Shown: positions 35,793 to 44,474 of the stretch, piece by piece
Position numbering within the stretch: position 1 is the first letter of the stretch
Layout: each line of letters starts with the position of its first letter
Assembly (NCBI RefSeq): GCF_020859565.1
Contig: NZ_JAJHUO010000008.1
Span: forward strand, 53,399 to 117,398
Length of the DNA stretch: 64,000 nucleotides
Origin: Saccharothrix luteola
Lineage (GTDB): Bacteria; Actinomycetota; Actinomycetes; Mycobacteriales; Pseudonocardiaceae
Direction of reading: 5' to 3'
Position numbers and translations under genes: made by a program
The notes under the pieces: model-generated
Database searches by the model: none
The model's input: only the letters and a program-made list of their open reading frames with translations
Told to the model about the DNA's origin: nothing

Positions 35793-35874
35793 GCCAACCA
35801 GGGTGCCACAACCGCACCACGGCGGCGGACTGCAGGTGACCTGCGCGTCACCGGTCGGCTGAACCGATCACGGG

Positions 35875-36858
35875 TCACCACGCCCCCCGCTCGACCGCCT
35901 CCCACATGCCCGCCACGGCACGCGCGACCGACACCGGCCGTTCCATCTGCGCCACGTGCCCGGTGCGCGGCAGCACGTACAGCCGGCCGCGCGGGATCAG
36001 CCTGGCCACCCGCGGCGCCTTGCGCACGCTGACCAGCCGGTCCTCCGTGCCCCACACGACCAGCGTCGGCGCGGTGATCTTCGGCGGCAGCAGCCACATC
36101 GACCTCGACCTCGGGACCAGCCACGAGCGGATCAGGTCGACGGTGCTGGCGCTGAGCGCGTTGCCGGCCCACGCCTGCGCGGACCGCTCGGTGTACTCCC
36201 GCTCGCTCTGCTCGATCCGGTTCGCCGGCACCGAGTGGGGCTCGGCGAAGCACAGCCGCAGCATCTGGTGGGTGCGCTCACGCGGCGTCATCGCGGCCAG
36301 CTGCGCCTGCACCCGCGGGCCGACGACCGGCAGGAACGCCAGCGGCAGCCGCCGGTCCGACACCCGGCGCAGGCTCGGCCGCAGGTCCGGCACGGCCGGC
36401 GAGACCAGGGTCAGGGTGCGGACCAGGTCGGGCCGGGTGGCGGCGACCATCAGCGTGATCGCGCCGCCCATGGAGTTGCCGAACAGGTGCACCGGGTCGG
36501 GGCCGAGCGACTCGATGTACTCGATGACCACCCTCGCGTGGGTGGCCATCCGGAAGTCGTAGCCGTCGATCGGTTCGGAGCGGCCGAAACCGGGCAGGTC
36601 CAGCGCGTGCCCCTCGACGTGCTCGCGCAACTGCGCGGCCAGGTCGGTCCAGTTCGTCGCCGAACCGCCCAGCCCGTGCACGTAGACGGCCCTCGACCCG
36701 GCCGGTCCCTCGGTGCGGCGGACGTGCACGCTGTGCCCGCCCACCTCGACGTAGTCACCAGGCCACGGCTGGATCGTTGTGTCCAGCGGAGGTAGCGGCG
36801 CGGTGGACAGGGGCACGTGGGTGAGGGCGGTCCTGCGGGCCTCCAGCGTCTCGGTCAC
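35875..36858 (-). CDS. Alpha/beta hydrolase
   Basis: 327 residues. Oxyanion strand VHGLGGSATNW, nucleophile elbow GNSMGG, acid Asp in VVWGTEDRLVS and catalytic His in PRTGHVAQMERP. Cap domain in the middle. Ester or related hydrolase of unknown substrate. Two GTG codons compete; the second (36858) lies six bases after CATCCT and is preferred, the first is 36861. Divergent from the TetR regulator 140 bp away, which may control it. Confidence 0.88.
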   Translation of the reverse strand: MTETLEARRTALTHVPLSTAPLPPLDTTIQPWPGDYVEVGGHSVHVRRTEGPAGSRAVYVHGLGGSATNWTDLAAQLREHVEGHALDLPGFGRSEPIDGYDFRMATHARVVIEYIESLGPDPVHLFGNSMGGAITLMVAATRPDLVRTLTLVSPAVPDLRPSLRRVSDRRLPLAFLPVVGPRVQAQLAAMTPRERTHQMLRLCFAEPHSVPANRIEQSEREYTERSAQAWAGNALSASTVDLIRSWLVPRSRSMWLLPPKITAPTLVVWGTEDRLVSVRKAPRVARLIPRGRLYVLPRTGHVAQMERPVSVARAVAGMWEAVERGAW

Positions 36859-36904
36859 CACCCCAGGATGCCTGGCCGGGCGTCCTACGAAACGGGAAGC
36901 ATGC

Positions 36905-36932
36905 TTGGAACGCTGCTACCAGCGAGTAAGGT
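36905..36932 (+). promoter_or_regulatory. Promoter and palindrome before the first tetR
   Basis: TTGGAA (36905-36910), 16-bp spacer and TAAGGT (36927-36932). The 10-bp palindrome AAGCATGCTT (36897-36906) overlaps the -35 and could be an operator for the divergent pair. Confidence 0.4.
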
Positions 36933-36998
36933 TGCCGACGAGCCGGAAGGGCAACCCCTTTCCCGGTTCCGCGAAGTGATTGGTTGGCTGGAGGCACC

Positions 36999-37646
36999 AT
37001 GACGGAGACGGCCCAGACTGCGGTCGGGCACCACGGCGGCGCGGCGGGGCGGGGTGTGCGGCTCCCGCGAACCGCTCGGCGTGCCCAGTTGCTGGCCGCG
37101 GCGCAGGACGTGTTCGTGACCAACGGCTACCACGCCGCCGCGATGGACGAGATCGCGGAGCGCGCGGGGGTCAGCAAACCGGTCCTCTACCAGCACTTCC
37201 CCGGCAAGCTCGAGCTGTACATGGCGCTGCTGGAGTCCCACGTGGACGAGCTGGTGAACCGCGTGCGCGGTGCGCTGGCGTCCACGACGGACAACAAGCA
37301 GCGGGTGAAGGCCGCGGTCGCCGCGTTCTACGACTTCGTGGACGGCGAGGGCCAGGCGTTCCGGATGGTGTTCGAGTCGGACCTGCGCGGCGAGCCCGCG
37401 GTGGCGCGCGCCGTGGAGCGGGCGACGACGGACAGCGTGGAGGCCATCACCGACACGATCACCGCCGACGCGGGCCTCGACGAGCACCGCGCGCGGTTGC
37501 TCGCGGTCGGCCTGGTGGGGTTGTCGCAGGTCACGGCACGCGCGTGGCTCGCGGACGACCGGAAGCTCGCGAAGGAGGACGCGGTCGCCCTGATCTCGAA
37601 CCTCGCCTGGCGGGGCATCGGCGGCGGCTTCCCCCTGCAGCACTGA
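36999..37646 (+). CDS. TetR family transcriptional regulator
   Basis: 215 residues. N-terminal HTH with GYHAAAMDEIAERAGVSKPVLYQHFPGK, then an all-helical ligand domain. The ATG at 36999 has a GGAGG site five bases upstream; an earlier GTG at 36984 is less likely. Matches the conserved mycobacterial regulator of this block (Rv3208, from memory). Probably autoregulated and may control the divergent hydrolase. Confidence 0.9.
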   Translation: MTETAQTAVGHHGGAAGRGVRLPRTARRAQLLAAAQDVFVTNGYHAAAMDEIAERAGVSKPVLYQHFPGKLELYMALLESHVDELVNRVRGALASTTDNKQRVKAAVAAFYDFVDGEGQAFRMVFESDLRGEPAVARAVERATTDSVEAITDTITADAGLDEHRARLLAVGLVGLSQVTARAWLADDRKLAKEDAVALISNLAWRGIGGGFPLQH

Positions 37647-37650
37647 GCCG

Positions 37651-37688
37651 TGCGGTGAGGGCCGTCCCCGACGACGGCCCTCACCGCA
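37651..37688. terminator. Bidirectional terminator between tetR and hydrolase
   Basis: Perfect 16-bp stem (TGCGGTGAGGGCCGTC and its complement) with a six-base loop, between convergent genes. Confidence 0.85.
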
Positions 37689-37746
37689 GTCACAGCAGCG
37701 CGACCTGCCGACTTCCAGGCGGCCTCGCCGACCTGCCGGAGGCGGG

Positions 37747-38628
37747 TCAATGCAACGCCGTGATGTGTGCTGCGACTTCCTCAGCCCGCTCCAGGGGCAG
37801 CATGTGGCCGGCGCCCAGGTGGATCACCAGCTCGGCGTGCGGCAGTTCGTCGGCCAGCACGCGCGCGTGCCGCAACGGCGTCAGCCGGTCCTCCGCGCCC
37901 GCCAGCACGACCGTCCGGATCCCCGCCAGCCCGGCCAGCGCCTTGCGCCGGTCGTGCTCGTCGAGCGAGTCCCGGAACCCGACCATGCTCACCGGGTGGC
38001 AGCGGCCGACCATCGCGGCCGTCATCGCCACGTCCCGCCACGACGGCCGCTTGCCGAACAGCAGCCACCGCAGCCCCGGCCGGACCACCTCGGTGCGCTT
38101 GAGCAGCTCAGCCCGGCGCAACCGGACGATCTGCCGGTTGACGGCCTTCTCCCCCGCCACGAACGCCCGGCCGAACGGCCCCGGCAGCCCCAGCGTCGAC
38201 CCGGCGAGTTCACCCGAAGAGGTGGCGATCAGGACGACGCCGTCGACGCGGTCGAGCAGCATGGGGTGCTGCTCGGCCAACGCCATGATCGTCATGCCGC
38301 CCATCGAGTGACCGGCCAGCACGAGCCGCCCGGTCGGCACGCGGGCCGCCACCAGCTCGGCCAGGTCGTCCGCGCACCGCGCGATCGTCGCCGTCCCGAC
38401 CGGCGCGGGCGCCGAGCCGCCGTGACCCCGGTGGTCGTACCGCAGCACGCGTCCCGGCAGCGCCGGCGCCACCGGGTCCCACGACGTGTGGTCCAGCGTC
38501 CAGCCGTGCAGCAGCACGGTGGTCACCTCGGCCTCCGGCGGCCCGCTGTCCACCACGTGCAGCGCCGTGCCGTCGGAGGTCACGAACCGCTGGTCGGACG
38601 CCCGCGGCGCGTCCACCCGAGCCCTCAT
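37747..38628 (-). CDS. Alpha/beta hydrolase next to diiron oxygenase
   Basis: 293 residues with HGWTLDHTSW, nucleophile elbow GHSMGG, VVLAGAEDRLTP and the catalytic His in HLGAGHMLPLERAEE. ATG overlaps the stop of the upstream diiron protein gene (ATGA), so both are one transcription unit controlled from the operator region at 39544-39589. It may act on a product or substrate of the oxygenase; this is inference from context. Confidence 0.88.
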   Translation of the reverse strand: MRARVDAPRASDQRFVTSDGTALHVVDSGPPEAEVTTVLLHGWTLDHTSWDPVAPALPGRVLRYDHRGHGGSAPAPVGTATIARCADDLAELVAARVPTGRLVLAGHSMGGMTIMALAEQHPMLLDRVDGVVLIATSSGELAGSTLGLPGPFGRAFVAGEKAVNRQIVRLRRAELLKRTEVVRPGLRWLLFGKRPSWRDVAMTAAMVGRCHPVSMVGFRDSLDEHDRRKALAGLAGIRTVVLAGAEDRLTPLRHARVLADELPHAELVIHLGAGHMLPLERAEEVAAHITALH

Positions 38629-39524
38629 CCGAGCAGGAACGAGCGGCGCCACGCGCGCATGCCCGGCTTGCCGACCAGCCCGACCTCGTCCAGGAACTTC
38701 ATGATCCGCTCGCCCGACCAGCGGATGCTCTCCTGCCAGTGCGGGTTGCCCAGCGCGGCCTTGTGCGCCTCGTCCTTGTCCAGCCCCACGGCCGCGTACA
38801 CGTCCGGGTTGATCAGCGACCGGGTGATGAACATGGACGTGGTCGCGAGCAGCCACCGCTGGTAGGGCAGCTCCTTCTTGGTCAGCTTCGCCATGCCGCG
38901 CACGACCTCTTCCCGCGCGAACCGCACGTGCCGGGCCTCTTCGAGCACGTGGATCCGGTTGACCATGCGCACCAGCGGCTGCACGGTCTCGTCGGCCATC
39001 GTCTCGCGCTGCAACCGGTCCAGCATCTCCTCGGCGACCAGGATCGACCCGTACAGGGCGGGCCCGTAGCCGATCACCGGCAGCAGCTTGCCCAGCTGGT
39101 AGGTGTACTGGCGGGGGCCGTAGGGCGGGCAGCCGATCGTCTCGACCATCCGGGCGAACATCGTCGAGTGCCGGCACTCGTCGGCGACCTCGGTCAGCGC
39201 GTACTGCGCGTGCTTGGTCGTCGGGTCCGAGCGGTAGACCTCCTTGAGCAGCATCTGCATCAGCAGGATCTCGAACCACAGGCCGACGCTGGCCACGCTC
39301 GCGACCTCGTGCCGGGACAGGTCGACGCGCTGCTCCGGGCTCATCCGGTCCCACAGCTCGGTGCCGTACAGCGAGCACCGGTGCTCCGGCGTGTACCGCA
39401 GGCCGTCGACCAGCGGTGCGGACCAGTCGATGTCGACCTCGGGGTCGTAGAACTTGTCGGCCGAGGAGTTGAGCAGGCGCTCGGCGGTCTTCTCGCGGTC
39501 CGCGACCTTCAAGGCCTTCGTCAT
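38625..39524 (-). CDS. AurF-type diiron oxygenase
   Basis: 299 residues, all-helical. Carboxylate/histidine ligands are seen in HEVASVASVGLWFE, E-V-A-D-E-C-R-H and L-E-E-A-R-H, the spaced ExxH motifs of PF11583 p-aminobenzoate N-oxygenase-like proteins. It probably activates O2 to oxidise an organic substrate. Good GGGAGG site ten bases before the ATG. Divergent from a TetR gene across repeated operators, and coupled to a hydrolase, suggesting a small ligand-induced catabolic or detoxification operon. Confidence 0.85.
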   Translation of the reverse strand: MTKALKVADREKTAERLLNSSADKFYDPEVDIDWSAPLVDGLRYTPEHRCSLYGTELWDRMSPEQRVDLSRHEVASVASVGLWFEILLMQMLLKEVYRSDPTTKHAQYALTEVADECRHSTMFARMVETIGCPPYGPRQYTYQLGKLLPVIGYGPALYGSILVAEEMLDRLQRETMADETVQPLVRMVNRIHVLEEARHVRFAREEVVRGMAKLTKKELPYQRWLLATTSMFITRSLINPDVYAAVGLDKDEAHKAALGNPHWQESIRWSGERIMKFLDEVGLVGKPGMRAWRRSFLLG

Positions 39525-39543
39525 CGGTGGTCCCTCCCGGGGA

Positions 39544-39589
39544 GAGTTATCTGTGACTCGAGTTATCTGTAACTTGAGGTAACGGTTAC
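39544..39589. promoter_or_regulatory. Operator array between oxygenase and tetR
   Basis: GAGTTATCTGTGACT (39544-39558) and GAGTTATCTGTAACT (39560-39574) are near-identical direct repeats with a 16-bp period; each holds GTTA-N4-TRAC. A third element GTAACGGTTAC (39579-39589) is a perfect palindrome. They sit in the 84-bp gap between divergent genes and overlap the tetR promoter (TAGCGT at 39596-39601). Likely TetR binding sites. Confidence 0.75.
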
Positions 39590-39608
39590 TTCTGGTAGCG
39601 TGCGTCAC

Positions 39609-40343
39609 ATGGCTCGAACTGTCAAGGGCGGCACCGACGCCCGCCGGGAACGGTGGAAGGGGCACCGCGAGGCGCGGCGCGCCGAATTCGTGGAGGCCAC
39701 GATCCGCGCCGTCGCCAAGCACGGCCCGGACGTGGGCATGGACGAGATCGCCGCCGAGGCGGGCGTCAGCAAGCCGGTGCTCTACCGGCACTTCGCCGAC
39801 AAGTCCGACCTCTACCTCGCCGTCGGCCGGCGCGGCACCGAGATGCTCATGGACAAGATGGGGCCCGCGATCGACCTCGACGGTCCGATCCGCCCCCGCA
39901 TCCAGGGCATCGTCGACGCGTACCTGTCCGTGATCGAGGAGCACCCCAACCTGTACCGGTTCGTGGTGCGCAAGTCGTTCACCGACCGGCCGGTCGAGCA
40001 GGACGTGGTCAACGAGGACAAGCAGCTGATCGCGGCGGCCCTGGCCCGGCTGCTCGGCGACTACCTGCGGGCGTTCGACATGGACTCCGGCGGCGCCGAG
40101 CCGTGGGCGCACGCGCTGGTCGGCATGGTGCAGAACGCCGGCGACTGGTGGCTCGACCGGCAGTCGATGACGCGGGCGAGCCTGAGCGACTACCTGACCA
40201 CGATCATCTGGCACGCCATCGACGGCCTGCTCCGCTCCGCGGGCGTGGCACTCGACCCGGAGGCGCCGCTGACCACCGAGTTCACCGATGGTGACCGGCA
40301 CGAAGGACCCCGGCTGCGGGTCGTCGACGTCGAGGAGGCGTGA
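39609..40343 (+). CDS. TetR family regulator of the diiron-oxygenase operon
   Basis: 244 residues. HTH GMDEIAAEAGVSKPVLYRHFADK, then a TetR C-terminal ligand domain with the aromatic segment GDWWLDRQSM. ATG seven bases after TAGCGT, no ribosome site, so leaderless; a GTG nine bases upstream is an alternative. The repeated operators just upstream imply control of itself and the divergent oxygenase-hydrolase operon. Overlaps the DUF4873 gene (TGATG). Confidence 0.9.
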   Translation: MARTVKGGTDARRERWKGHREARRAEFVEATIRAVAKHGPDVGMDEIAAEAGVSKPVLYRHFADKSDLYLAVGRRGTEMLMDKMGPAIDLDGPIRPRIQGIVDAYLSVIEEHPNLYRFVVRKSFTDRPVEQDVVNEDKQLIAAALARLLGDYLRAFDMDSGGAEPWAHALVGMVQNAGDWWLDRQSMTRASLSDYLTTIIWHAIDGLLRSAGVALDPEAPLTTEFTDGDRHEGPRLRVVDVEEA

Positions 40344-40645
40344 TGTCCGAAGGGCACGAGCACGACGAAGAGGGCTACACCGGCGCGGCCGTGCTGGTGT
40401 TCGACCAGCAGGAGGTGCCGGTCAGCGTCGAGCTGCGCGGCTACTTCCAGCCCATCGACGGCCGCTACCACTGGTACGGCCGGGTCGGCGCGAACGAGCA
40501 GGTGACCGAGCTGGTGGAGGGTGGTGCGCGGACCGCGCTGCTGCGCACGCCCGACGGCTCGGCGACCGGTTCGCTGACCGACCCCGACCCCTGGCGGCGC
40601 TACCGCGTGGCGGGCACCTCCACGCCGCCGTTCACGGTGGGCTGA
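40343..40645 (+). CDS. DUF4873 domain protein
   Basis: 100 residues matching DUF4873: G-Y-x-G-x-A-x-L-x-x-D near the N-terminus, R-G-Y-F-Q-P-I-D-G-R-Y-H-W-Y-G-R, and T-G-x-L-x-x-P-D-P-W-R-R-Y. In other actinobacteria this domain is often fused or adjacent to flavin monooxygenases, which fits the neighbouring oxygenase operon. Role unknown. Coupled to tetR by TGATG. Confidence 0.85.
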   Translation: MSEGHEHDEEGYTGAAVLVFDQQEVPVSVELRGYFQPIDGRYHWYGRVGANEQVTELVEGGARTALLRTPDGSATGSLTDPDPWRRYRVAGTSTPPFTVG

Positions 40646-40663
40646 CCAGGGCGGGAAACGCGG

Positions 40664-40689
40664 AAGGGGCACCCGATCGGGTGCCCCTT
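40664..40689. terminator. Bidirectional terminator after DUF4873
   Basis: Perfect 26-bp palindrome, half-site AAGGGGCACCCGA, between convergent DUF4873 and DUF3107 genes. Confidence 0.85.
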
Positions 40690-40742
40690 CTCGTGCCCGG
40701 TCGCCCGGGCGAAGTTCGCTCGGCTGCGCGCCGCGCGGACGC

Positions 40743-40973
40743 TCAGTCGCCGGAGACGAACCCGACCCGGCGCGAGTCGCTCGGACCGATCTCCACGTAC
40801 GCGATGCGCGCCGCGGGCACCACGTAGCGGGCGCCCTTCTGGTCGACCAGCACGAGCTGCCCGGTGCCGGCCTTCAGCGCGTCCGCGACCTGCGCCTCGA
40901 CCTCTTCGGGGGTGAGCCCGCTGGACACCACGAGCTCCCGCGGGCTGTCCGCGATCCCGACCCTGACCTCCAC
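40743..40973 (-). CDS. DUF3107 small conserved protein
   Basis: 76 residues, all of DUF3107: V-E-V-R-V-G-I-A-D-S-x-R-E-L, then an alpha segment and ALKAGTGQLVLVDQKGARYVVPAARIAYVEIG. GTG start with GGAGG five bases upstream. It corresponds to mycobacterial TB9.4/Rv3208A (from memory). Soluble; function unknown. Confidence 0.9.
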   Translation of the reverse strand: MEVRVGIADSPRELVVSSGLTPEEVEAQVADALKAGTGQLVLVDQKGARYVVPAARIAYVEIGPSDSRRVGFVSGD

Positions 40974-41014
40974 GCTGACCTCCGTGCGGCGTTGATGGCT
41001 TTCGAACACCAACC

Positions 41015-41710
41015 CTAGCCGAGCCCGAGGGCCGCCATGCGGCGCGTGTGGCTCTGCTGCAGCCGCCGGAACAGCGCCGCGATGCCCGCGAGGTCGCCCG
41101 AGCCGCGCACGATCAGCTCCGCGAGCCCGTCCCGCTCCGCCACCACGTACTGGGCCTGCGTCAATGCCTCGCCGAGCAGCCGGCGACCCCACAACGTGAG
41201 CCGGTCTCGCAGCTTCGGGTCGTCGTCGCAGGCGGACCGGACTTCGCGCTCGGCGAACGCCGAGTGGCCCGTGTCGGCCAGCACCGCCAGCACCAGCTCC
41301 TTGGTCGGCTCGTCCAGCCACTCGGCGACCTCGCGGTAGAAGTCGGCCGCCAGGGCGTCCCCGACGTAGGCCTTCACCAGCGACTCCAGCCACGAGCGCG
41401 GCGCCGTGGAGGCGTGGAAGCCGTCGAAGCCCGCGGCGAACGGCCGCATGGCCTCCTCCAGCGAGTGGCCGCGCTCGGCCAGGTACCGGTCCAGCAGCGC
41501 GTAGTGACCGATCTCGGCCGCCGCCATCTGCGACAGCGCGGCACGCCCGGACAGCGTGGGCGCGGTCCTGGCGTCCTCGGCGAGCCGGTCGAACGCCGAC
41601 AGCTCGCCGTACGCGAGCGCGCCGAGGAGGTCCACGACACCCTCCGCCACCTGGCCACCGTCACCCACCGCAACCTGGCCCACCGCTGCATCCACTCCCG
41701 GGTCGCTCAT
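41015..41710 (-). CDS. Ferritin-like (MiaE_2 type) protein
   Basis: 231 residues, four-helix-bundle pattern with possible diiron ligands in [18 protein letters not shown] and L-A-D-T-G-H. Same family as the mycobacterial ferritin-like protein in this position (Rv3210c, from memory). ATG six bases after TAGGCT, so leaderless, divergent from the DEAD-box helicase. Function unknown; the tRNA-hydroxylase relation is by fold only. Confidence 0.82.
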   Translation of the reverse strand: MSDPGVDAAVGQVAVGDGGQVAEGVVDLLGALAYGELSAFDRLAEDARTAPTLSGRAALSQMAAAEIGHYALLDRYLAERGHSLEEAMRPFAAGFDGFHASTAPRSWLESLVKAYVGDALAADFYREVAEWLDEPTKELVLAVLADTGHSAFAEREVRSACDDDPKLRDRLTLWGRRLLGEALTQAQYVVAERDGLAELIVRGSGDLAGIAALFRRLQQSHTRRMAALGLG

Positions 41711-41803
41711 GCCACGAGCCTAGTCGGGTGTCGTTGGCAACACCCTGGGCACGCGAAACCGCACTCGACGCCGCGAACCAGCCCGATCGGCCTAGTCGGC
41801 GGG

Positions 41804-42019
41804 TAGACTCGACAGATGACGCCCGGCGCGGCGCGGCCCAGTGGGGGCTCGCAGCGGTGCCGAAGGCTGAACTGCGGCGGCACCGTGCCGCCAGGAGAGG
41901 GTGCGCGCACACACCTCGCTGGCCCTCCCGCGACCCGCCCGGCCCCCGGCCGAGTGGCGGTGACGCGGTCGAGTGGCCCGTACAGGCCGTGGCGCGCTGG
42001 TACGAGAGAGGCGATCATC
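41804..42019 (+). promoter_or_regulatory. Promoter and long leader of the DEAD-box helicase gene
   Basis: TAGACT (41804-41809) is followed six bases later by an ATG (41816) in frame with the helicase. The next 68 codons have mixed third positions (AGA, CCA, GGA, ACA, GCT) unlike genuine genes here, and the purine-rich AGAGAGG lies nine bases before CTG 42020. So RNA probably starts near 41816 with a leader of about 200 bases, or a poorly conserved N-terminal extension is translated. Confidence 0.45.
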
Positions 42020-43699
42020 CTGACCGCGACGAACGAAGAGACACATATCGACCCGGTGGCCTTGGAGCACAGCGAGGCGGGTGTCCCCGAGGACGACACC
42101 TCGCACCCGCTCGTGGCCGACGCCCCGGTCAAACCCGATTCGCCCACGTTCGGCGAGCTGGGCGTGCGCGAGGAGATCGTGCGCTCCCTGGCCGAGGCGG
42201 GCATCCACCGCACGTTCGCCATCCAGGAGCTGACGCTGCCGCTGGCGCTGGCCGGTGACGACGTCATCGGCCAGGCCCGCACCGGCACCGGCAAGACGCT
42301 GGGCTTCGGCATCCCGCTGCTCCAGCGCATCGTCACGCCCGGTGACGGGACGCCGCAGGCGCTCGTCGTCGTGCCGACGCGTGAGCTGTGCCTGCAGGTC
42401 ACCCACGACCTGACGGACGCGGCGAAGCACCTCAACGTGCGCGTGCTGGCCATCTACGGCGGCCGGCCGTACGAGCCGCAGATCGCGGCGCTGCGCAAGG
42501 GCGTCGACGTGGTCGTCGGCACGCCGGGCCGGCTCCTCGACCTGGCCGAGCAGCGCCACCTGGTGCTCGGCAAGGTGCGCGGGCTGGTGCTCGACGAGGC
42601 CGACGAGATGCTCGACCTGGGCTTCCTGCCCGACATCGAGCGGATCCTGCGCATGGTGCCCGACGAGCGGCAGACCATGCTGTTCTCGGCGACCATGCCC
42701 GGCCCGATCATCACGCTGGCGCGCACGTTCCTCAACCAGCCCACGCACGTGCGGGCCGAGGAGAACGACGCGGGCGCCATCCACGAGCGCACCGAGCAGT
42801 TCGTCTACCGGGCGCACGCGCTGGACAAGTCGGAGCTGCTGGCGCGGGCGTTGCAGTCCCGCGAGCGCGGCCTGTCCATGGTGTTCACCCGGACCAAGCG
42901 CACCGCCCAGAAGGTGGCCGACGACCTGGTCGAACGCGGTTTCGCCGCGGCGGCCGTGCACGGTGACCTGGGGCAGGGCGCGCGCGAGCAGGCGCTGCGG
43001 GCGTTCCGCTCGGGCAAGATCGACGTGCTGGTGGCCACCGACGTGGCGGCCCGCGGCATCGACGTCGAGGGCGTCACGCACGTGATCAACTACCAGTGCC
43101 CCGAGGACGAGAAGACCTACGTGCACCGCATCGGCCGCACCGGTCGGGCGGGGCGCACGGGCGTCGCGGTGACGTTGGTCGACTGGGACGAGATGCCCCG
43201 GTGGAAGATGATCAGCGACACGCTCGACCTGGGCAAGCCGGAGCCGGTGGAGACGTACTCGACGTCCGACCACCTGTTCGCGGACCTGGACATCCCGGCG
43301 GGCTCGACCGGTCGGCTGCCGTTGGGGCTGCGCACGCGCGCGGGCCTGGACGCCGAGCCGGAGGAGAACCTCAAGGGCGAGAAGAAGACGCGCAAGCGCC
43401 GGCGCAGCGGTCGGGCGGGTGACGCGGCCCCGGCCACCGAGTCCGGCAACGGCGGCGGCAGCACCACCGGCTCCGGGTCGGGCGAGGAGGGCGGCACCAG
43501 GCCGCGCAAGCGCCGCCGCAGCCGTGGTGGCGTGTCGCCGGCCGGCGGTGAGAGCGGACCGGTCGCCGAGGCGTCCGCCGAGGTCACCGCAGGTGCACCG
43601 GAGTCGTCGGTTTCGTCCGCCGGTGACGCCGAACGCCCCCGCAGGCGCCGGCGCCGCCGCACGGGCGGCGAGTCGGCCGAGTCCGCACCGGCCGAGTAG
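42020..43699 (+). CDS. DEAD-box RNA helicase (RhlE-like)
   Basis: About 559 residues from CTG 42020. Q motif with Phe upstream, motif I ARTGTGKT (86-93), PTRELC, TPGRLLD, motif II VLDEADEM, SAT, ATDVAARGIDVEGV, and motif VI HRIGRTGRAG. The C-terminal 130 residues are a disordered basic tail with K-K-T-R-K-R-R-R and R-R-R-R-R-R clusters between Gly/Ser/Glu stretches, typical for RNA binding. Start is uncertain: CTG 42020 has the best ribosome site (AGAGAGG); GTG at 41954 or 41960 and ATG at 41816 are alternatives. Same position as mycobacterial Rv3211. Confidence 0.9.
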   Translation: MTATNEETHIDPVALEHSEAGVPEDDTSHPLVADAPVKPDSPTFGELGVREEIVRSLAEAGIHRTFAIQELTLPLALAGDDVIGQARTGTGKTLGFGIPLLQRIVTPGDGTPQALVVVPTRELCLQVTHDLTDAAKHLNVRVLAIYGGRPYEPQIAALRKGVDVVVGTPGRLLDLAEQRHLVLGKVRGLVLDEADEMLDLGFLPDIERILRMVPDERQTMLFSATMPGPIITLARTFLNQPTHVRAEENDAGAIHERTEQFVYRAHALDKSELLARALQSRERGLSMVFTRTKRTAQKVADDLVERGFAAAAVHGDLGQGAREQALRAFRSGKIDVLVATDVAARGIDVEGVTHVINYQCPEDEKTYVHRIGRTGRAGRTGVAVTLVDWDEMPRWKMISDTLDLGKPEPVETYSTSDHLFADLDIPAGSTGRLPLGLRTRAGLDAEPEENLKGEKKTRKRRRSGRAGDAAPATESGNGGGSTTGSGSGEEGGTRPRKRRRSRGGVSPAGGESGPVAEASAEVTAGAPESSVSSAGDAERPRRRRRRRTGGESAESAPAE

Positions 43700-43713
43700 G
43701 GAACGATCGTGGT

Positions 43714-43740
43714 GGGCAGCGCGGTTGGAGAGCGCTGCCC
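43714..43740 (+). terminator. Terminator after the helicase
   Basis: Stem GGGCAGCGC / GCGCTGCCC (9 bp) with a nine-base loop, 14 bp after the stop codon. Confidence 0.65.
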
Positions 43741-44474
43741 GACTCGACCGGCAACACGATCGGGTGATCATCGCCCGAAAATGTACGGAAACACTGTTAC
43801 CGCACCTCGGTTGAAAACGAGGAGCCCCGAACCAACCCGGCCCCCTGGGCAACCCACCCGCCGCCCGCCACGGCGACCGGGCCACCAGGACGCCCGGGCA
43901 CCGGCACGAACGGCACGCAACACCCGCCGCCGGAACCGGAACCGGCCCGGACCACGAGGACCGGGCCGCCGGAAACGGACGGCAGGCCGCACCCGCCGGC
44001 CACGGCACGCCGCCCGGCCCGAACACCGGACAGCGGTGAACGGGCCACGGGCCGGGCCAAGGCGGGCGGGTGAACGGACCGGGCCAGGTCGCGGACACCA
44101 CAGCCCGCGCCGGCACGGTCGGAGCCGCTCGACACGGCCCGCCGGCACGGTCGGAGCAGCACGGTCGGAGCAGTCGGGCACAGCCCGCGGCGCAACGGCC
44201 GAAGCAGCAAGGCCCGCGCCGCAACGGCCGAGCCGCCGACGCGACCCCGCGCCGGCACGGGCGGAGCCGCCGAAACGGCCCCGCGCCAGCACGGTCAGGC
44301 CACGCCGCAGCCGTGCCGGAGCCGCGTCAGCGCCGCGCCGGAACGGGTGGAGCGCAGGGCCGTGGAACGCCGCGGGGAACGGTCGGTGCCGCCGCCTCAC
44401 ACCGACCTCTTCCCGGTGGTGGCAGCATGTCGCCAGACGAAACGCGATAGATCACCGACATCGGGAGCCGGGCA
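43741..44474. other. 0.73-kb non-coding, GC-rich repetitive stretch
   Basis: Open in several frames only because stops are rare at this GC content; the encoded sequences are Arg/Pro/Thr/Gly low complexity and no frame has a start with a promoter or ribosome site. It holds imperfect copies of GCACGGTCGGAGC (44113, 44145, 44159) and many GCAACGGCCGA-like variants. The last 70 bases hold the promoter of the PQQ-like gene. Confidence 0.5.
44113..44171 (+). repeat. GCACGGTCGGAGC short repeats
   Basis: Three exact 13-bp copies starting at 44113, 44145 and 44159, with further degenerate copies to about 44380. Confidence 0.5.
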
